Shown one piece after another: positions 51,520 to 63,417 of a stretch of DNA of 64,000 nt. The position numbers were made by a program, and so were the translations under genes. The notes under the pieces were generated by a model, which was not told the origin of the DNA, searched no databases, and saw only the letters and a list, made by a program, of their open reading frames with translations. The stretch's first letter is position 1. Every line of letters begins with the position of its first letter. Origin of the DNA: Lingula anatina (lineage: Eukaryota; Brachiopoda; Lingulata; Lingulida; Lingulidae); the NCBI RefSeq assembly GCF_001039355.2, contig NW_019775408.1, forward strand, positions 48,144-112,143, read 5' to 3'.

Positions 51520-53563
51520 AATGAACTAAAATAAGAAATAGGCATGTGAGCAATCGAGCATGAAATTTAGCGAACGACCGACAGAAATTCACAAAACAAT
51601 GAAATTGGACTAGGTAGCTTTTTTGTGTAGATTCACTGCTTGTACATGTATAGGTCTTTTTATATGCATATGTAGCTCTTTCACTTCTTTGAAAAATAGC
51701 ACTACTTATAAAGATCTGAAGCGAATCGTCCAACAATGTATCTTCAAACTCTGCTCGTAACTCTATGTGTAGGCCTGTCCCCCATCCCCAAACCTCTACT
51801 GTGCTATGAGCTTGCACCAACCGCTTACAACTCATGCATGTTGCCAAACATTGCCAAAACGCTAGAACGCGGATTTGCGCTTTTCTATAAAAGGTACACT
51901 TATCCAGAGCGCTTATCATCTGATATCAGGGGTATCTAAAATAGTATACAAAATTAAAGTACAATGATTTTATTAAAGGCGACTAGCGCACCCCCTGGGC
52001 AGAGAGTACAGAACTTACAGGACAGCCAACAAAGACGGCAAGAAAACCAAGTCACTAGTGTGCCTACTAGTACATCAGGCTGTAAACTTTTTCCACAAAA
52101 ATGTCGCTCAGCCTCGAATGAAAACGACCAGATTAATTGTGTATGAGATGATAACACATTATATTTTATAATAAGCATATATTATGATCTTTTATTTCGT
52201 AAATTTTAGGTATGATGAAACAATATTTCTTGCTAATTGGAGAGAAGGAGACAATTGCTGCCCATATTTTTTTACCAGAAGACAAATCTATAGGATAACG
52301 CAGTGTTGCATGTTATCTAGGAGGACGTTAACATTTATATATTAAATTATACAGAAAAAAAATAAAGTTTTTCGGTCAAAATGTAACTTTATAGGCTTCA
52401 GAAAAGGGATATTAACCTCGGTGTGTCTCAATTAAATCCTGTAATTGTATGATATATTGTTGCACTATACAGGTTACGTGAAACAGCGCGATCACGTCCA
52501 CTTTTCGTGCAAAATCACATTTTTTCCTATAACTGGTCGTGAATTCCAAGTAAATCTTTGTGCTACCAGGAGAAAAATGCCTGCATCTGACCTTTAAATT
52601 GAACATGGCGGTAAACCGATCACCATGTTTACGCAACTAAATTAAAACAATTTTGCGACACCATATGATACTTGTAAACCTAAGCAAATTGCGTCACGCC
52701 ATATTCAATCTACGGTGCAAGAGTGGGATTTCAGAGAACGTGGAAATATCATACTGCCTTTTGAGTGCTAAACCACCAAAAGCACCAAAATAAGGGAAGT
52801 GTAATCAAGCGAGCTAATGCCCATTTAAAACAGCTTCTGGGGAATATACGATTTAGAATCGCAAAATATTTTTAAAAAAGAAGCAAAGTTACGCTAAAAA
52901 GGGGACCACTGTCAAGTCTACACCATTATAAACCATCGCTGAACTTGGAATAAATTTGCCTTTAGCTGTAGCATAGTACTTGGACTTTCTATTTTTAAAT
53001 CGTTTAGCAAAGCACATAAGCATACAACTGTACCAATATTTAATTTTACCCTTTTAATTGGAAGAGGAAAGGGACCCTTAGCACGCTTATTTCGCGTATT
53101 TTTACTTTTTTTTTTACTGTGGCTGCTTTATGCTAAACTGTTTTTTTTCGCCTGGGTTGCTTTATATCCAAAGTCTATGGAGATTGTAGACTTAATGTAA
53201 TCTGCTTTTTACTAAGTACAGCGGGATCATTTATCATATTGGAATTGTCGATTCGGTTTAGTTTATTCATTTGCGTTTGCGCACGCAGTCTTGAAAATAT
53301 ATGAATGAAATCTGGCTTGAAAACATAAAGAGGGGAAAACAACTTACCAGTCGGTGGATAAGGCTCAACTTCAAAATTAATTCGACACATCTCCGCCTTA
53401 CTCAGTTGGTCTAATAAATTGTGCCACAAGTCTTCGTTGAACGTCGACTGCTCGAGAGCGTCCTCCTCCAGGCCTTTAGGTTCACCTTCCACCGATAGAG
53501 TGAGCCACGCGTCCTCCATGCCTGACTCGGTGCCATTAGTTTCAGAGGCCAACTTCAACATTT
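47247..53563 (-). CDS. Class B1 (secretin-family) GPCR, 3' end missing
   Basis: Minus-strand exons: 53348-53563 (possible ATG at 53561), 51213-51338, 50324-50424, 49783-49886, 48742-48880, 48159-48318, 47901-47961, 47537-47612, 47247-47332. Phases agree over about 355 residues. The extracellular hormone-binding domain has the six expected cysteines (MCRI, YCNRSWNGATCWP, AFCPPE, RYCHPNGMW, YDNC). TM1 is in exon 4, TM2 in exon 5, TM3 with NFFWMLMEGLYLH in exon 6, TM4 across exons 6-7 (IIGWGCPWFFVIIW), the loop-2 Cys-Trp (CWITLHG) in exon 8, TM5 in exons 8-9 (YAPNLTVIGVNLVFLFS). Exon 9 has a good donor, but no exon for TM6, TM7 or the tail exists before 46826. Peptide-hormone binding and Gs-type coupling are expected for the family; I cannot name the ligand. 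The ATG shown has no signal peptide, so an upstream exon is likely. Confidence 0.92.
47966..48004. repeat. (TAAA)n microsatellite
   Basis: About ten AAAT/TAAA units, directly upstream of GPCR exon 7 on the minus strand (TTTA-type tract close to the acceptor). Confidence 0.9.
48484..48740. repeat. Degenerate CA-rich tract
   Basis: About 250 bases of imperfect ACAC/CGCAC/AAACA repeats run up to the donor of GPCR exon 5. The long open frame over it, rich in Cys and Val, is a by-product of the repeat. Confidence 0.85.
48950..49117. mobile_element. 168-bp MITE with CAGGYCCGTAGCCAG ends
   Basis: The left end CAGGTCCGTAGCCAGG and right end CTGGCTACGGGCCTG are inverted repeats. Just inside are GGGGGTTC and GAACCCCCC blocks. 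Ends of CAGG type suggest a hAT-like element. A similar CGGGCCCGTAGCCGGG fragment occurs at about 1873-1889. Confidence 0.7.
50102..50174 (+). tRNA. tRNA-Lys (anticodon CTT)
   Basis: A 73-base cloverleaf: acceptor stem GCCCGGT pairing with ATTGGGC, D arm GCTCAGTCGGTAGAGC, anticodon stem TGGGA/TCCCA with loop CTCTTAA (anticodon CTT), and T arm GTGGG TTCGAGC CCCAC. A and B boxes (TAGCTCAGTCGG, GGTTCGAGCCC) are intact, and TTTT follows about 9 bases downstream as a pol III stop. It lies in intron 3 of the class B GPCR, on the opposite strand. Confidence 0.97.
50953..51187. mobile_element. Diverged member of MITE family B
   Basis: Several family B blocks occur in order (GTGTCAGAC, TTAAGCTGATT, TTTAGCAAGAATCCCC, ATGGATCGATCCA, GGTACGATG), but both ends are degraded. 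Lower confidence than the other copies. Confidence 0.4.
51370..51516. repeat. (GT)n/(GA)n microsatellite cluster
   Basis: Alternating GTGTGT and GAGAGA tracts, the longest a run of about 45 bases of AG at 51471-51516, next to the acceptor of GPCR exon 2. Confidence 0.95.
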
Positions 53564-55048
53564 CTAAAAGAGTCAGTACTTTCGTCGAATATCCTTGTTT
53601 AAGTTAAGCGTGCTGATCAGCGCAGAGGTATTATATATTTTACCAAGGCAAAATCGTGTACATGATCATCAGTGATCATTCAAAAATTTCCAAGATTAGA
53701 AAAAATGTCCGCAGAATATTTCCAAAAACCTCATGCAATTATTGTCACGGAAACAAAGTGCACAATGTTCCCTTTTTGCCCACTGTCTCTCGCTCTTACA
53801 TCTAATAGCGAGAGTCTTTTGTATTTGCAAAATTTGCATACGTGATCTGTTTGGGAATAATAGGACAGTTTCGGCAAAGCTTCCTCCAATTTCGTTTTAT
53901 CCACTGTTCCTACACCGGTTGCGTTGTTCTTTTGAACGACACTGACTGTCAGCCTTCCTTATTATAATATTGGAACTTTCTAACGACCAATTGCGTTTTT
54001 CCACAAACAAATATTTTTGTGCGTTCAGCAACTTCCTGCTTCAGTGGAGACCTATAATGTGATGGCTTTCCACTTTTTCATTGGACCGTTCTGCATTTAA
54101 AAGTCACCCCTGTTTCAATTCGGGTTACTCAAGGGCCTTTGGTTTCTGTAATATTACATTTTGTATGAAAATACGTTGTTTTTCAGTAAGCATTCCAGTG
54201 ATTCATTGTCCACAGATTCGGTCGTAATTTCCTAGGCAACGTAAATTTGTGGTTATTTCTTCTGTTGAGCCGTAAGTGGTCACTTGACTCCAGACCAAAG
54301 AAGTTGATCTTGATATGCTTCTTGTTATTCCTTTGTTTTCGAATATACAAGGTACAGTTCACCATCACCTGCAAAAATAAAAGTTTATATCTACAAGATT
54401 TATCTTCACTGGTGAATCAAGGACTTTTTTGCAACAAGAATTTTTACCATGCAATTGAAGTCTGAAGACTCTCGCAAACTTCATGGGAACTTTTTACCTT
54501 CCTGCAAATTTGCAGCAACTATAATTCTTCTTGGGGCAATCTGCAAACAGTTTCTTGCCAATTGCTAATAAATTAGTTTGCAGCAAATTTGCAGAAAAAA
54601 TTCAGCCATATTTTATGGTTTTTTTATGGCACTTGGGTTGGAAAAATGCTGGATAAATTTCATCTTGCCAGGGACAAATGAGAGAAAGGGGTATCCCATA
54701 AATGAAAGAAGTGTCACGTGGCCGCTGTGACCTACCCCCAATCCATCACTGGTTGATACCAAATATTGATTGTGGATTCGAACATAAATAAAAAACATAA
54801 ATAAACAATATAATAAACATTATATACCCTCCGTTTATGAAAGAGCATAAATAGAAATCTTGTATACATGTCACTTACAAACTTCAACATTTTTCATTAA
54901 GTAGACTAAACATTAACAGTAGATTAAACGTTGTGAAAGTATTATTTGGTTTAATTTGAATAAACAGAATACACTAAAGCAAACACTTGTGTATAATAAC
55001 TGTTATAGAAATTTCAACAAGAGGTGAAGGTGTGTCTCAGTTGTATCA

Positions 55049-55304
55049 GGACCATTCCCAGACCCTATCGCACTAACTGTGGATCGATCTATCTCCTAGG
55101 GGATTCTCGCTAAATTGCAATTGACTTAAGTGGCTTTGGCGTCTGTCACACCTACTTAAGCTGCTAGGGGGAATGAACTAATTAACTAGCAGCTTCAGTA
55201 GGCGTGTCAGACATCTAAGCCGCTTAAGCTGAAGGTAATTTAGTGAGAAACCCCTCGGAGATGGATCGATCCTGTTAGATCGATCTAGGTATGGGAACCC
55301 AGTC
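55049..55304. mobile_element. MITE family B, copy 2 (inverted orientation)
   Basis: 256 bases. It starts GGACCATTCCCAGACC and ends GGGAACCCAGTC. The internal arms GCTGCTA...TAGCAGC and CTTAAG blocks fold back on each other. Same length as copy 3 at 60878. Confidence 0.75.
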
Positions 55305-55360
55305 ATAGTCTTGCGGTTCACAGGCTTAAAAGCTAAGAGAGAGGCCAGGGAGAAATAGTC

Positions 55361-55529
55361 CGCGTTCACAACTAGTTGATACGCGGAATGATTAAATATG
55401 ACGCGACCCACTTGAGAGCATGTCGAGATTTGATTGCTCTGTCCCTGCTGGGACGGTGCGCGTGGGGGGGGGGGGTGCTTGAATCCAATGTCAAGTGCTC
55501 ACCATATTTGGTTGTGAACGCGCCCTTAG
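55361..55529. mobile_element. Short inverted-repeat element (CGCGTTCACAAC-type ends)
   Basis: GTCCGCGTTCACAACTAG near 55360 is matched inversely by GGTTGTGAACGCGCCC ending near 55529. The interior contains a G run and is non-coding. It is a MITE candidate known from one copy only. Confidence 0.45.
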
Positions 55530-55959
55530 CCACCCCCCCCCACACACACACACACAAACACACGCACACTTTTTTCAACCTCGTCACTCATAAGCACAGA
55601 GCACAGAGGCCATAGGTTACTATCATGTTATTTCATTTACCAATGCCACAGATAACTCAAATTGAGTCAAACATGCACGCTTTTACGTGGCTTCTCATAT
55701 GCCTGGGTCGAGATAATGTACGAATGGCCATCTTTTAGCACGTATTTTTACCGCTAGCTTTACACTGTTGTTGATATTTGCTTAATTTACATATTTTATG
55801 AATACATGTACCACCCCACCACAACTCCGGACTTAAAACTTCCTTCCTAGGCGACTCGGGTTAGAGATATTTTTATTATGTACGGGGCCATCTGTAGTAT
55901 ACAAATTGAAAAGAATTGTAGTATACAAAGGGTATCATAACAACCCCCCCCCCTTCTAA

Positions 55960-56169
55960 GACCCCATTCCCACAGATTTTAGATCGATTTATCCCAGTGG
56001 GGAGTCTCAGTAGATTACTGTCATCTTAGCGGGCTTAAATGTCTGTCCCGCCTACTAAAAGCTGAAAGGGGGTAATTAACTACCGTAAACGCTCGGCTGA
56101 CAGCAATTTAGCTTGAACCCCCAGATCGATCTACTAGTTGGATCGATCTAAATCTCTGGGAATGCGCTC
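55960..56169. mobile_element. MITE family A, copy 2
   Basis: 210 bases, ends GACCCCATTCCCA and GGGAATGCGCTC, flanked by TAA. Internal blocks as in the copy at 9335 (GGGGAGTCTCA, GTCCCGCCTACTA, GCTCGGCTGACAGC). Confidence 0.75.
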
Positions 56170-56472
56170 TAAGATGATGGCCTTGTTGCTCGTTTGCCTT
56201 TCCGTCGAAGTGAAATTGGAACAGATTCTAAGAACGAAATAAAAGCTGATGATAATGCTGAAAAGTATGTGTGTTCACGTCTACCCATTACCGAAACTCA
56301 TTTACTGAGTTTAGAAATTAATGAACAAGGATTGCCTTCTCAAAACCTTAATGTGATTTATAAATAAATGTACGGTATGTCGATACGCAAACATTTATGT
56401 GCAAATTTGAGTTAATATTCCACTGTTTTCTCTTGCAACGGAAAGAAATTTGGCGTTCTTTAAATTGTAAGC

Positions 56473-56516
56473 TCCCTCTCTCTCTCTCTCTCTCTCTGCT
56501 TTTACCCTTGTCTTCT

Positions 56517-56562
<46 letters not shown>

Positions 56563-56700
56563 TTTCTATCTCTTTCCCTCCCCTTCATTTTCTCTTGCGA
56601 AAGAAAATCAGTAGTGTATCCCCTTTCTCTCTCTCTCTTTTATCTCTCTCTCTCTCTCTCTCTCTTTTATCTCTCTCTCTATATCTCTCTCTCTCTTTTA

Positions 56701-56778
<78 letters not shown>

Positions 56779-56780
56779 GG
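56473..56780. repeat. (CT)n microsatellite cluster
   Basis: About 300 bases of CTCTCT with TTTTATCT interruptions. The open frame across it is a Leu-Ser repeat produced by the microsatellite. Confidence 0.95.
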
Positions 56781-56965
56781 ACTATTTACCAGAAGCTATC
56801 AATATTTCTTTCTTTTCAGAGTGTCACTTAAAGTCAAATGTTAATAGGCGTTTAGAGTAACATCTTAAATGTTAATAACACTATTCTGAGACATAAACAA
56901 GTCCAGGTGCGTTATTAAAAGGAACAGAAGTCGTAGATCATGTTCACGTTGCCTGTACATTGCGG

Positions 56966-56967
<2 letters not shown>

Positions 56968-57007
<40 letters not shown>
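56968..57007. repeat. (GA)n microsatellite
   Basis: About 20 uninterrupted GA units. Confidence 0.95.
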
Positions 57008-57011
<4 letters not shown>

Positions 57012-60002
57012 CTACACTGGCAAAATACATTTTAAAATGTATCATTTTTTTCTGAAAATTAATTATCATTGGGGAAGATGTGTAGAGCCAGGTAGTAAGA
57101 AGAGGTGAGTGATGTTGTACAGCCAACTGGTCGCTACACTCAAAGGCAAACTAAAGAGGAAAGGAGCATAATCTTCCATGTTTTCTGTTTTCTACACACG
57201 TCTACGATCGTTATGTGTGTGTTCTACATGTCAAGGATGGGCATCCGTACTTCTGATACTTCACCCCGACCTGTGAATGTTCCCAAATGGAAAAATAATA
57301 TCTTAACGGCTGCCCTCACCCGAGCGTATAGAAGCGTACAGAATATGAAAAACAGAACCCCCTCGCTTCAGCCTTACACAGACGAGACATGGCGGACCAA
57401 AGGTGGCGGGTGGCTTGCCCCCCCCCCCCCCCCCCCCTTAGCTTTAAAAAATTTAAAAAACCTTGTCCACCGTCCGGCATTATAATAAAGCTACCGTTTT
57501 TTACTATTCCATATTTGCAAAGAAAGAAACATTTATATCATGCTCCGCAGAATCTTAATCATTTTGCAAACTAATTTTAAAACAAAATGCGACGCGCACC
57601 GAAAGAAATAGAATAAGTCAGCATAATTATAGCTATCATATAAGCACCTAGAAAACGGTACAACTTCGTCGTTAGGTTGACGAGTAAATTTTTCTTTTGT
57701 GAAAGAAAACATAACGGTAAGGCATTAAAAAGAATTCACTTTCACCTCAACAGGATTGCCTGGAAATGATGCTGCGAACATTTATAGCTTTATATTTATC
57801 TGAAGCAAACTAATGTGGTTTCTTACAATCAATATACACCTGGTATAAAACACATTTAGTAGTATTTAGAAAAGAAAATCTACAATCAACCAACATCAAT
57901 TAAATCTTACCTTCCCTCCTCGCCTATGATTCAAGTTTAACGCATTTCTGGTGTAGCAGATTATCATGAAACTCAATCCCGAGTGGAAAAGTTCTCGTAA
58001 CCGGTAAACATAAGCAACGTGCGACCCGAAACGAAAAATGCCGCTGATATTTGAGGATTGGCGAAGAATACGTGTTCTGGCGCGAAAGAAAGTTTAGTAG
58101 TGTCTGTTAAGTCAACAGCGCATGAGAACAAAGAGATCGGATGTTGATTACAAACAGCTATGACATGGTTAAGAGAATAAGAACATGGCGGTCACAAATG
58201 AACTCGTGGGATGACTTAGGGAAAATTATGCTCATTATAGATAAGAGAGTTTTAAACAACAATTTTTTTCATGCTAATTCGTTTTTTTTTTTTTTTTTTT
58301 TGAATGAGAGGAATTTGTTTGTATGTTTACTTGATATTAATCTAGTCATCAATTTCTTTACTTATTTTATCTTTTATTAATAAATATTTGGCAATTTACT
58401 GGATTATTCATGTATGTATTAATTAGAGCACCTATCTTTTACATCTTTTTATTTATTTACATAGAGATCTTCTATCTGTTTATTTATCTATTCATTCAAT
58501 AACACATCATTGTATTCAGTAGATGGAGAGGAAATCATTGTATTATTTCATATCATTACTACTCGATACTAAGGCAAACAAAACGTTTCATTCGTTTCAA
58601 ACGTTTCATTCGTTTCAGTTTGATAACAGGCAAATGATGATATTCTTAAAAGATCTAAAAATAACCAATGACTAAGTTACTATTTGGCTGATGTATAATA
58701 TATAATCTTCAAGCCATACAATAAGCGATATACTTTTACATACCAAATAATTATACCAAAAAATAAGTTTTCTTAGAAAAGCAGCAAGTTTCCTTTATCA
58801 CTATGGCAAATCCCAACTCAATTTTTCTTTTTTGAATTGAAGACAATAATACACCAATCACCATCCCCAGTACAAAGAGTGGCTGAAAAATTATACACTT
58901 AAAATTGTCAACAGGCTTAAAGATTTTCTCAACGGTAAACAGAGGTGATTACGGGGAAAATATATTGACATTTCGAAGAAAGTTACATTTTTGCAATTTA
59001 GAGGTCGAAGGCTCATTGTGCGCCTTTGGCAAAACCAATTTGCTAACGCGCCTAAGTTATCAGAGCAAATTGATAGACAAAAGGTAATTTAGATGATCGA
59101 TGCCTCTAAGAACTTCCATACAAGACAAAAAAGGAGAAAAAAAACTCTAGTACTGAATTTGCAAAAACAAAAAATACGAAAAACACCGCACTCTTGTCAA
59201 GCACTCAGAGATCGCAGGCCTCCGGCAAGGAAATTGAATTCTCATTATTATAAAACAATTATTAATCAAATCAAACAAATAAGAGCCGAATTATGTGTGA
59301 GATAATACACAGTCGCCTGAGTGATACACCGCGAATAGAAAATAGATTTTTAGAAAATAGATTTTTCATGTGAACGGAGTTTAAGTGCCCGCATTTCACC
59401 GAAAAAATGAATAAAAAGAGTGTACTTAAATTGCAACTGGCACATTATTAGTGGTATCAATATATATGTATAGTTGAATAAATAGTGGCTGATTGTAAAT
59501 TATAGACCGTTTGCATCTCTCGGGGGCATTTGTTGCATTTGGCGTTTTATTCCTTTTAAAATTATAACCTGCACCTCTCCTCGTTTTCTCCCCTAAAAAA
59601 CATCCTCAACATCATTTCTCAGAAGCTACTGTACCTAAACACAAAGGCGAACACGTGGTCCATCGATCAGAAAGATAAAAATGGCGCTGACCCTTGGATT
59701 AAGGATACATGAAAGGAAGATTTGGTCTCTCGTATTATACCCAGCTGTGGAATAAAGAATGAAAAAACATATGTTTGTTCAAACTGCATCAGTACACATA
59801 TACTAAAGGTTGAATAAAGTCAATTAACAATGCGAGGTCACTGTGATGACAGGTAGTGCAACATTTAAACAATGAACCTGCTTTAGGATATTGTAAATAA
59901 GCGTAAATACGAAAAGTATGACGTCATATGCCCATGTGATGTCATACAATCTTTTAACTAATGACATAAAAGCTCTAACAAGATTTCGCATGCTTGCTCT
60001 AA

Positions 60003-60228
60003 CACCCCATTTCCATAGATTTTTAGATCGATCTATCCCTGTGGGGAGTCTCACTAGATTACTGTCAGATTGGCCGGCTTAAGCGTCTGTCCCGCCTACT
60101 AAAAGCTGTAAGGGGGTAATTAACTATGGTGCCCGCTCGGCTGACTGCAATTTAGCGTGAACCCCCAGGGAGTTAGGTCGATCTAAATCTTAATCTTTAG
60201 ATCGATCTAAATCTCTGGGAAAGCACCC
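60003..60228. mobile_element. MITE family A, copy 3
   Basis: 226 bases, ends CACCCCATTTCCA and GGGAAAGCACCC, flanked by TAA. The right part carries a duplicated TTAGATCGATCTAAATCT motif that makes it longer than its relatives. Confidence 0.75.
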
Positions 60229-60787
60229 TAAGAATCAACTTAAGAATCACAACACAGCTGAAGTAAAATACTGATTGTTTGAAATGCGAAACAAAAGTGC
60301 ATCAATGCAATCAGGTTTATTGGTAGAGAAAAGGGTCAGATAAACTTTTATAAAAATAAGAATATTATTTACAAAAAAAGGGGCAACTTATCAGTACTTA
60401 TTTGCCTTTGATTACGAACGACTTGCCGAACAGTATACAAAAGTACACAAAAGAACAAAATCAAGAACGAAACATGACATTCCCTAGATACGTGTGAGGC
60501 CTAAATCAAGAGAAATGATTCAGTCATAAATATTGATGCCGCATGATTAATTCAAAGGTTCAATGACACAGTTATCTGCCAAATGGCTTTTTACCAAGTT
60601 GGCAGCTCATGTAAGAACATTTTTTTGATAGAGCCCAAAATAAGGTTTAATAAGTCAGCTGATTGCGATTCAAATATTTTGCTATGTAGATCAGTAAACA
60701 AAGATAGGACAAATAAATACGCACTCACAACAAGTGCACATGTGATGGGATTAGGAAAAAATATCAATTGCACATGCCTGTCAATGT

Positions 60788-60808
60788 GTGTGTGTGTGTG
60801 TGTGTGTC

Positions 60809-60847
<39 letters not shown>
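60788..60847. repeat. (TG)n(AG)n compound microsatellite
   Basis: About ten TG units followed by about sixteen AG units, directly before a family B element. Confidence 0.95.
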
Positions 60848-60848
<1 letters not shown>

Positions 60849-60877
60849 GGGAGGAGGGAGGAGGGTGGGGCATTTTA

Positions 60878-61133
60878 GACTGGGTTCCAATACCTAGATC
60901 GATCTAACAGGATCGATCCATCCCCAAGGGGTTTCACGCTAAATTGCTTTCAGCTTAAGCGGCTTAGATGTCTAACATGCCTACTAAAGCTGCTAAACAA
61001 TAGTTAATTACCTCCTATCAGCTCAGTCGGCGTGAGAGACATCTAAGCCGCTTAAGATGATTGCAATTTAGCGAGAATCCCCTAGGAGATAGATCAATCC
61101 AAAGTTAGTACGATAGGGTCTGGGAATGGTCCC
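60878..61133. mobile_element. MITE family B, copy 3
   Basis: 256 bases, starts GACTGGGTTCCAATACC and ends GGGAATGGTCCC, with TTA on both sides. Internal GATCGATC, GCTTAAGCGGCTTAGATGTC and its inverse make a strong foldback. Confidence 0.8.
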
Positions 61134-62225
61134 TTAGTCTACATTGACCCAAGATAAAACGATAACACATGGTACAAATAGTTTAACTAAATGAAATATC
61201 GCACCTGTTTAATAACAAGAAAGAACAAGGCTAATATTTGAGATTAATACTTACTACACTGAAGTGGATTAAGGCGAATCCATCCTAAACTTAAGCCTAA
61301 ACGTTAAGACCAATTTTCTATTCGTTTTTTCGTGGCTTATCCCAGTCCCGGGTTTTATCCCTGGATCACCTTGTGTTGAGTAGCTCCCGGATATTAATGT
61401 CCCGTATGATGGCATTACCAGTCACAGCTCCTCGCTAACTGAAAGTAGTAATTATATTGACACCAATTATTCATCACAAGTCTTGGAGGGGATAACGATG
61501 AAATGAAAGATAAAAAGTGAAATTACAAAAATAAAATAAAATGAAATAGGATTAGGCAAAATAAAATAAAATAGGATAAAATAAACTAAACTAAAATAAA
61601 ATAAAATAAAATAAATGATGATATTTTTACACAACCAAAAAGCAGAACACAAAGGACACACCCACGAGATACATACAAGTAGATCGCTGTTAATATTAGC
61701 AGAATATTTCTATCGGAAAAAAAGGTCTGCGATGATTCAAAATTTGGTATGATTAATTTATCTGTGAAAAAAAACAAAAACAAGAATGAGTCCTTCAACC
61801 ATTGAATTCCATTAAACATTTCATCAGATTCAAATCTTCGCGTCATAGATCTTATACTTTGTTGATGTCTTTTTAAAAGTCTGCCTGATTCCTAAGCATA
61901 ACGACGACTATTTAATGTTTATGATTTTAACAAACTTGCACTATCTATCTCTAGTATGTATAAGGGCATTGATGATTTGGACTTAGGATTCAATCTTCTA
62001 TCCTAATTTGGACACGATTGATATCGCGTGTGATATCAATATACCGTGATTGTTTTCAGTCTCATCTAGATTAGGCCAACCACAAAGGCCAATGAACCAA
62101 TCATTTTCCGAACAAACTGATAAGAACAGTGCTTGAGTACTCCGAGTTTCTGACGGGGTCGTTTATAATCTATTTCCATTATTAGGACACGGAAAGAGTA
62201 ACTTTGATTGGGGGGGGGGGGGGGG

Positions 62226-62251
62226 NNNNNNNNNNNNNNNNNNNNNNNNNN
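62226..62251. other. Assembly gap (26 N) inside a G homopolymer
   Basis: G runs lie on both sides of the Ns, so the gap probably represents an unresolved poly-G tract. Confidence 0.95.
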
Positions 62252-63202
62252 GGGTGATCCTTTCCCCATGCTGTTACAAGCCCGGTGTAACAGGGGAAAA
62301 ATTTTAGTCCGGTTCCGGTGTATACCTGTAGAAGATGCTGATTACAATATAGCTACATGTGCATGTAGCAGGGTTCACAGCTTGCGGTCAGATATTCACC
62401 CGTTCTCATTTCAAATGACACAAAATAGCACTGTCAAAAAAAAAAAAAAAATAAATAATAAAATAGAAATAAAAAAGAATCAGAACCAGTTAATAATTTG
62501 ACTGTTCTAAAAAGTTCAATCGCCCTACTGTAGGAGGGGGGGGTAATGGAAATACACTCTTATAACGTCCAATAAGGACAAACAGCTCGTGGTTGTGCAT
62601 GCCACGAGCTTGTTAAGGTTCTTAATTTAGCACGCAATAGCTCAATAACATCCGCAACCGAACGTCTTCCTCTATCAGCGTCAAGACATAGCAGGGAGAA
62701 TGATATCTTGGCAAGTTCTGTTGTTTATTGCCGGTGCATTGTACACTGTCCGTACTGTCGAACTCTTCGCTGGTTTTCCTGGGCCTGGATTTCATGACCC
62801 ATACACAAAACACCAGAGCTGCTTACAAGGCAGTACTCAAAATGTGCATATATAAGTTCTTTCTAGCTTCTTATTCACACACACACACACACACACACAA
62901 ATTAAGCAACGACAGTCTGTCAAAAATAATACTAAGAATACGCGTAAGTGAGTAGAAACTAACTTTAACGCCTCTGCAAAAGAGGTAATCCAAAGTTTAA
63001 ATTTCAATCCATTTGACTACGATGCCGGCCATTTAAATAAAGTGACTACGACACGTCAGCAAAATTTGTAATGGAATTATCAAAAACACGGCACGATCAA
63101 GCACACTTGTAAATTCAGAGTTTCTTAATAGTCTTCGTCATATTGTAACTGAGAGCGTGTTTTACGAACGCCCCCTTGCATTAATGAGGCTTCCTTAACT
63201 TA

Positions 63203-63417
63203 GGCTGTATTCCCAGAGCTTTTAGATCGATCTATCCCCGCGGGGAGTCTCACTAGATTACTGTCAGATAATCCGGCTTAAATGTCCGTCCCGCCTACTA
63301 CAAGCTGTAAAGGGGTAATTAACTTTCGTGTCCGCTCGGCTGACAGCTATTTAGCGTGAACCCCAAGGGAGTTAGGTCGATCTAAAGTAGATCGATCTAA
63401 TCTCTGGAAATGGGGTC
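63203..63417. mobile_element. MITE family A, copy 4
   Basis: 215 bases, ends GGCTGTATTCCCA and GGAAATGGGGTC, flanked by TTA. The interior is very close to the copy at 9335 (GTCAGATAATC, TACTACAAGCTGTAA), so these two may share a recent source. Confidence 0.75.

Larger units (their letters stand above)
53564..58030. other. Region upstream of the recognised GPCR exons
   Basis: It contains family B and A MITEs, CT and GA microsatellites and a further inverted-repeat element (about 55361-55529). No signal-peptide exon could be identified. A strong minus-strand donor (GGGAAG|GTAAGATT) at about 57911 could end a 5' exon of the GPCR near 57911-58030, but reading from it into the 53563 acceptor in phase 0 gives an early stop, so it would have to be untranslated. 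Confidence 0.35.

Noticed and set aside
51317-51919. 200-residue open frame on the minus strand rich in Leu/Ser and Thr/His
   Set aside because: It is produced by GA/GT microsatellites and crosses the real GPCR exon 2 in the wrong frame.
56397-56831. 144-residue open frame of Leu-Ser repeats
   Set aside because: Direct translation of the (CT)n tract, with no other support.
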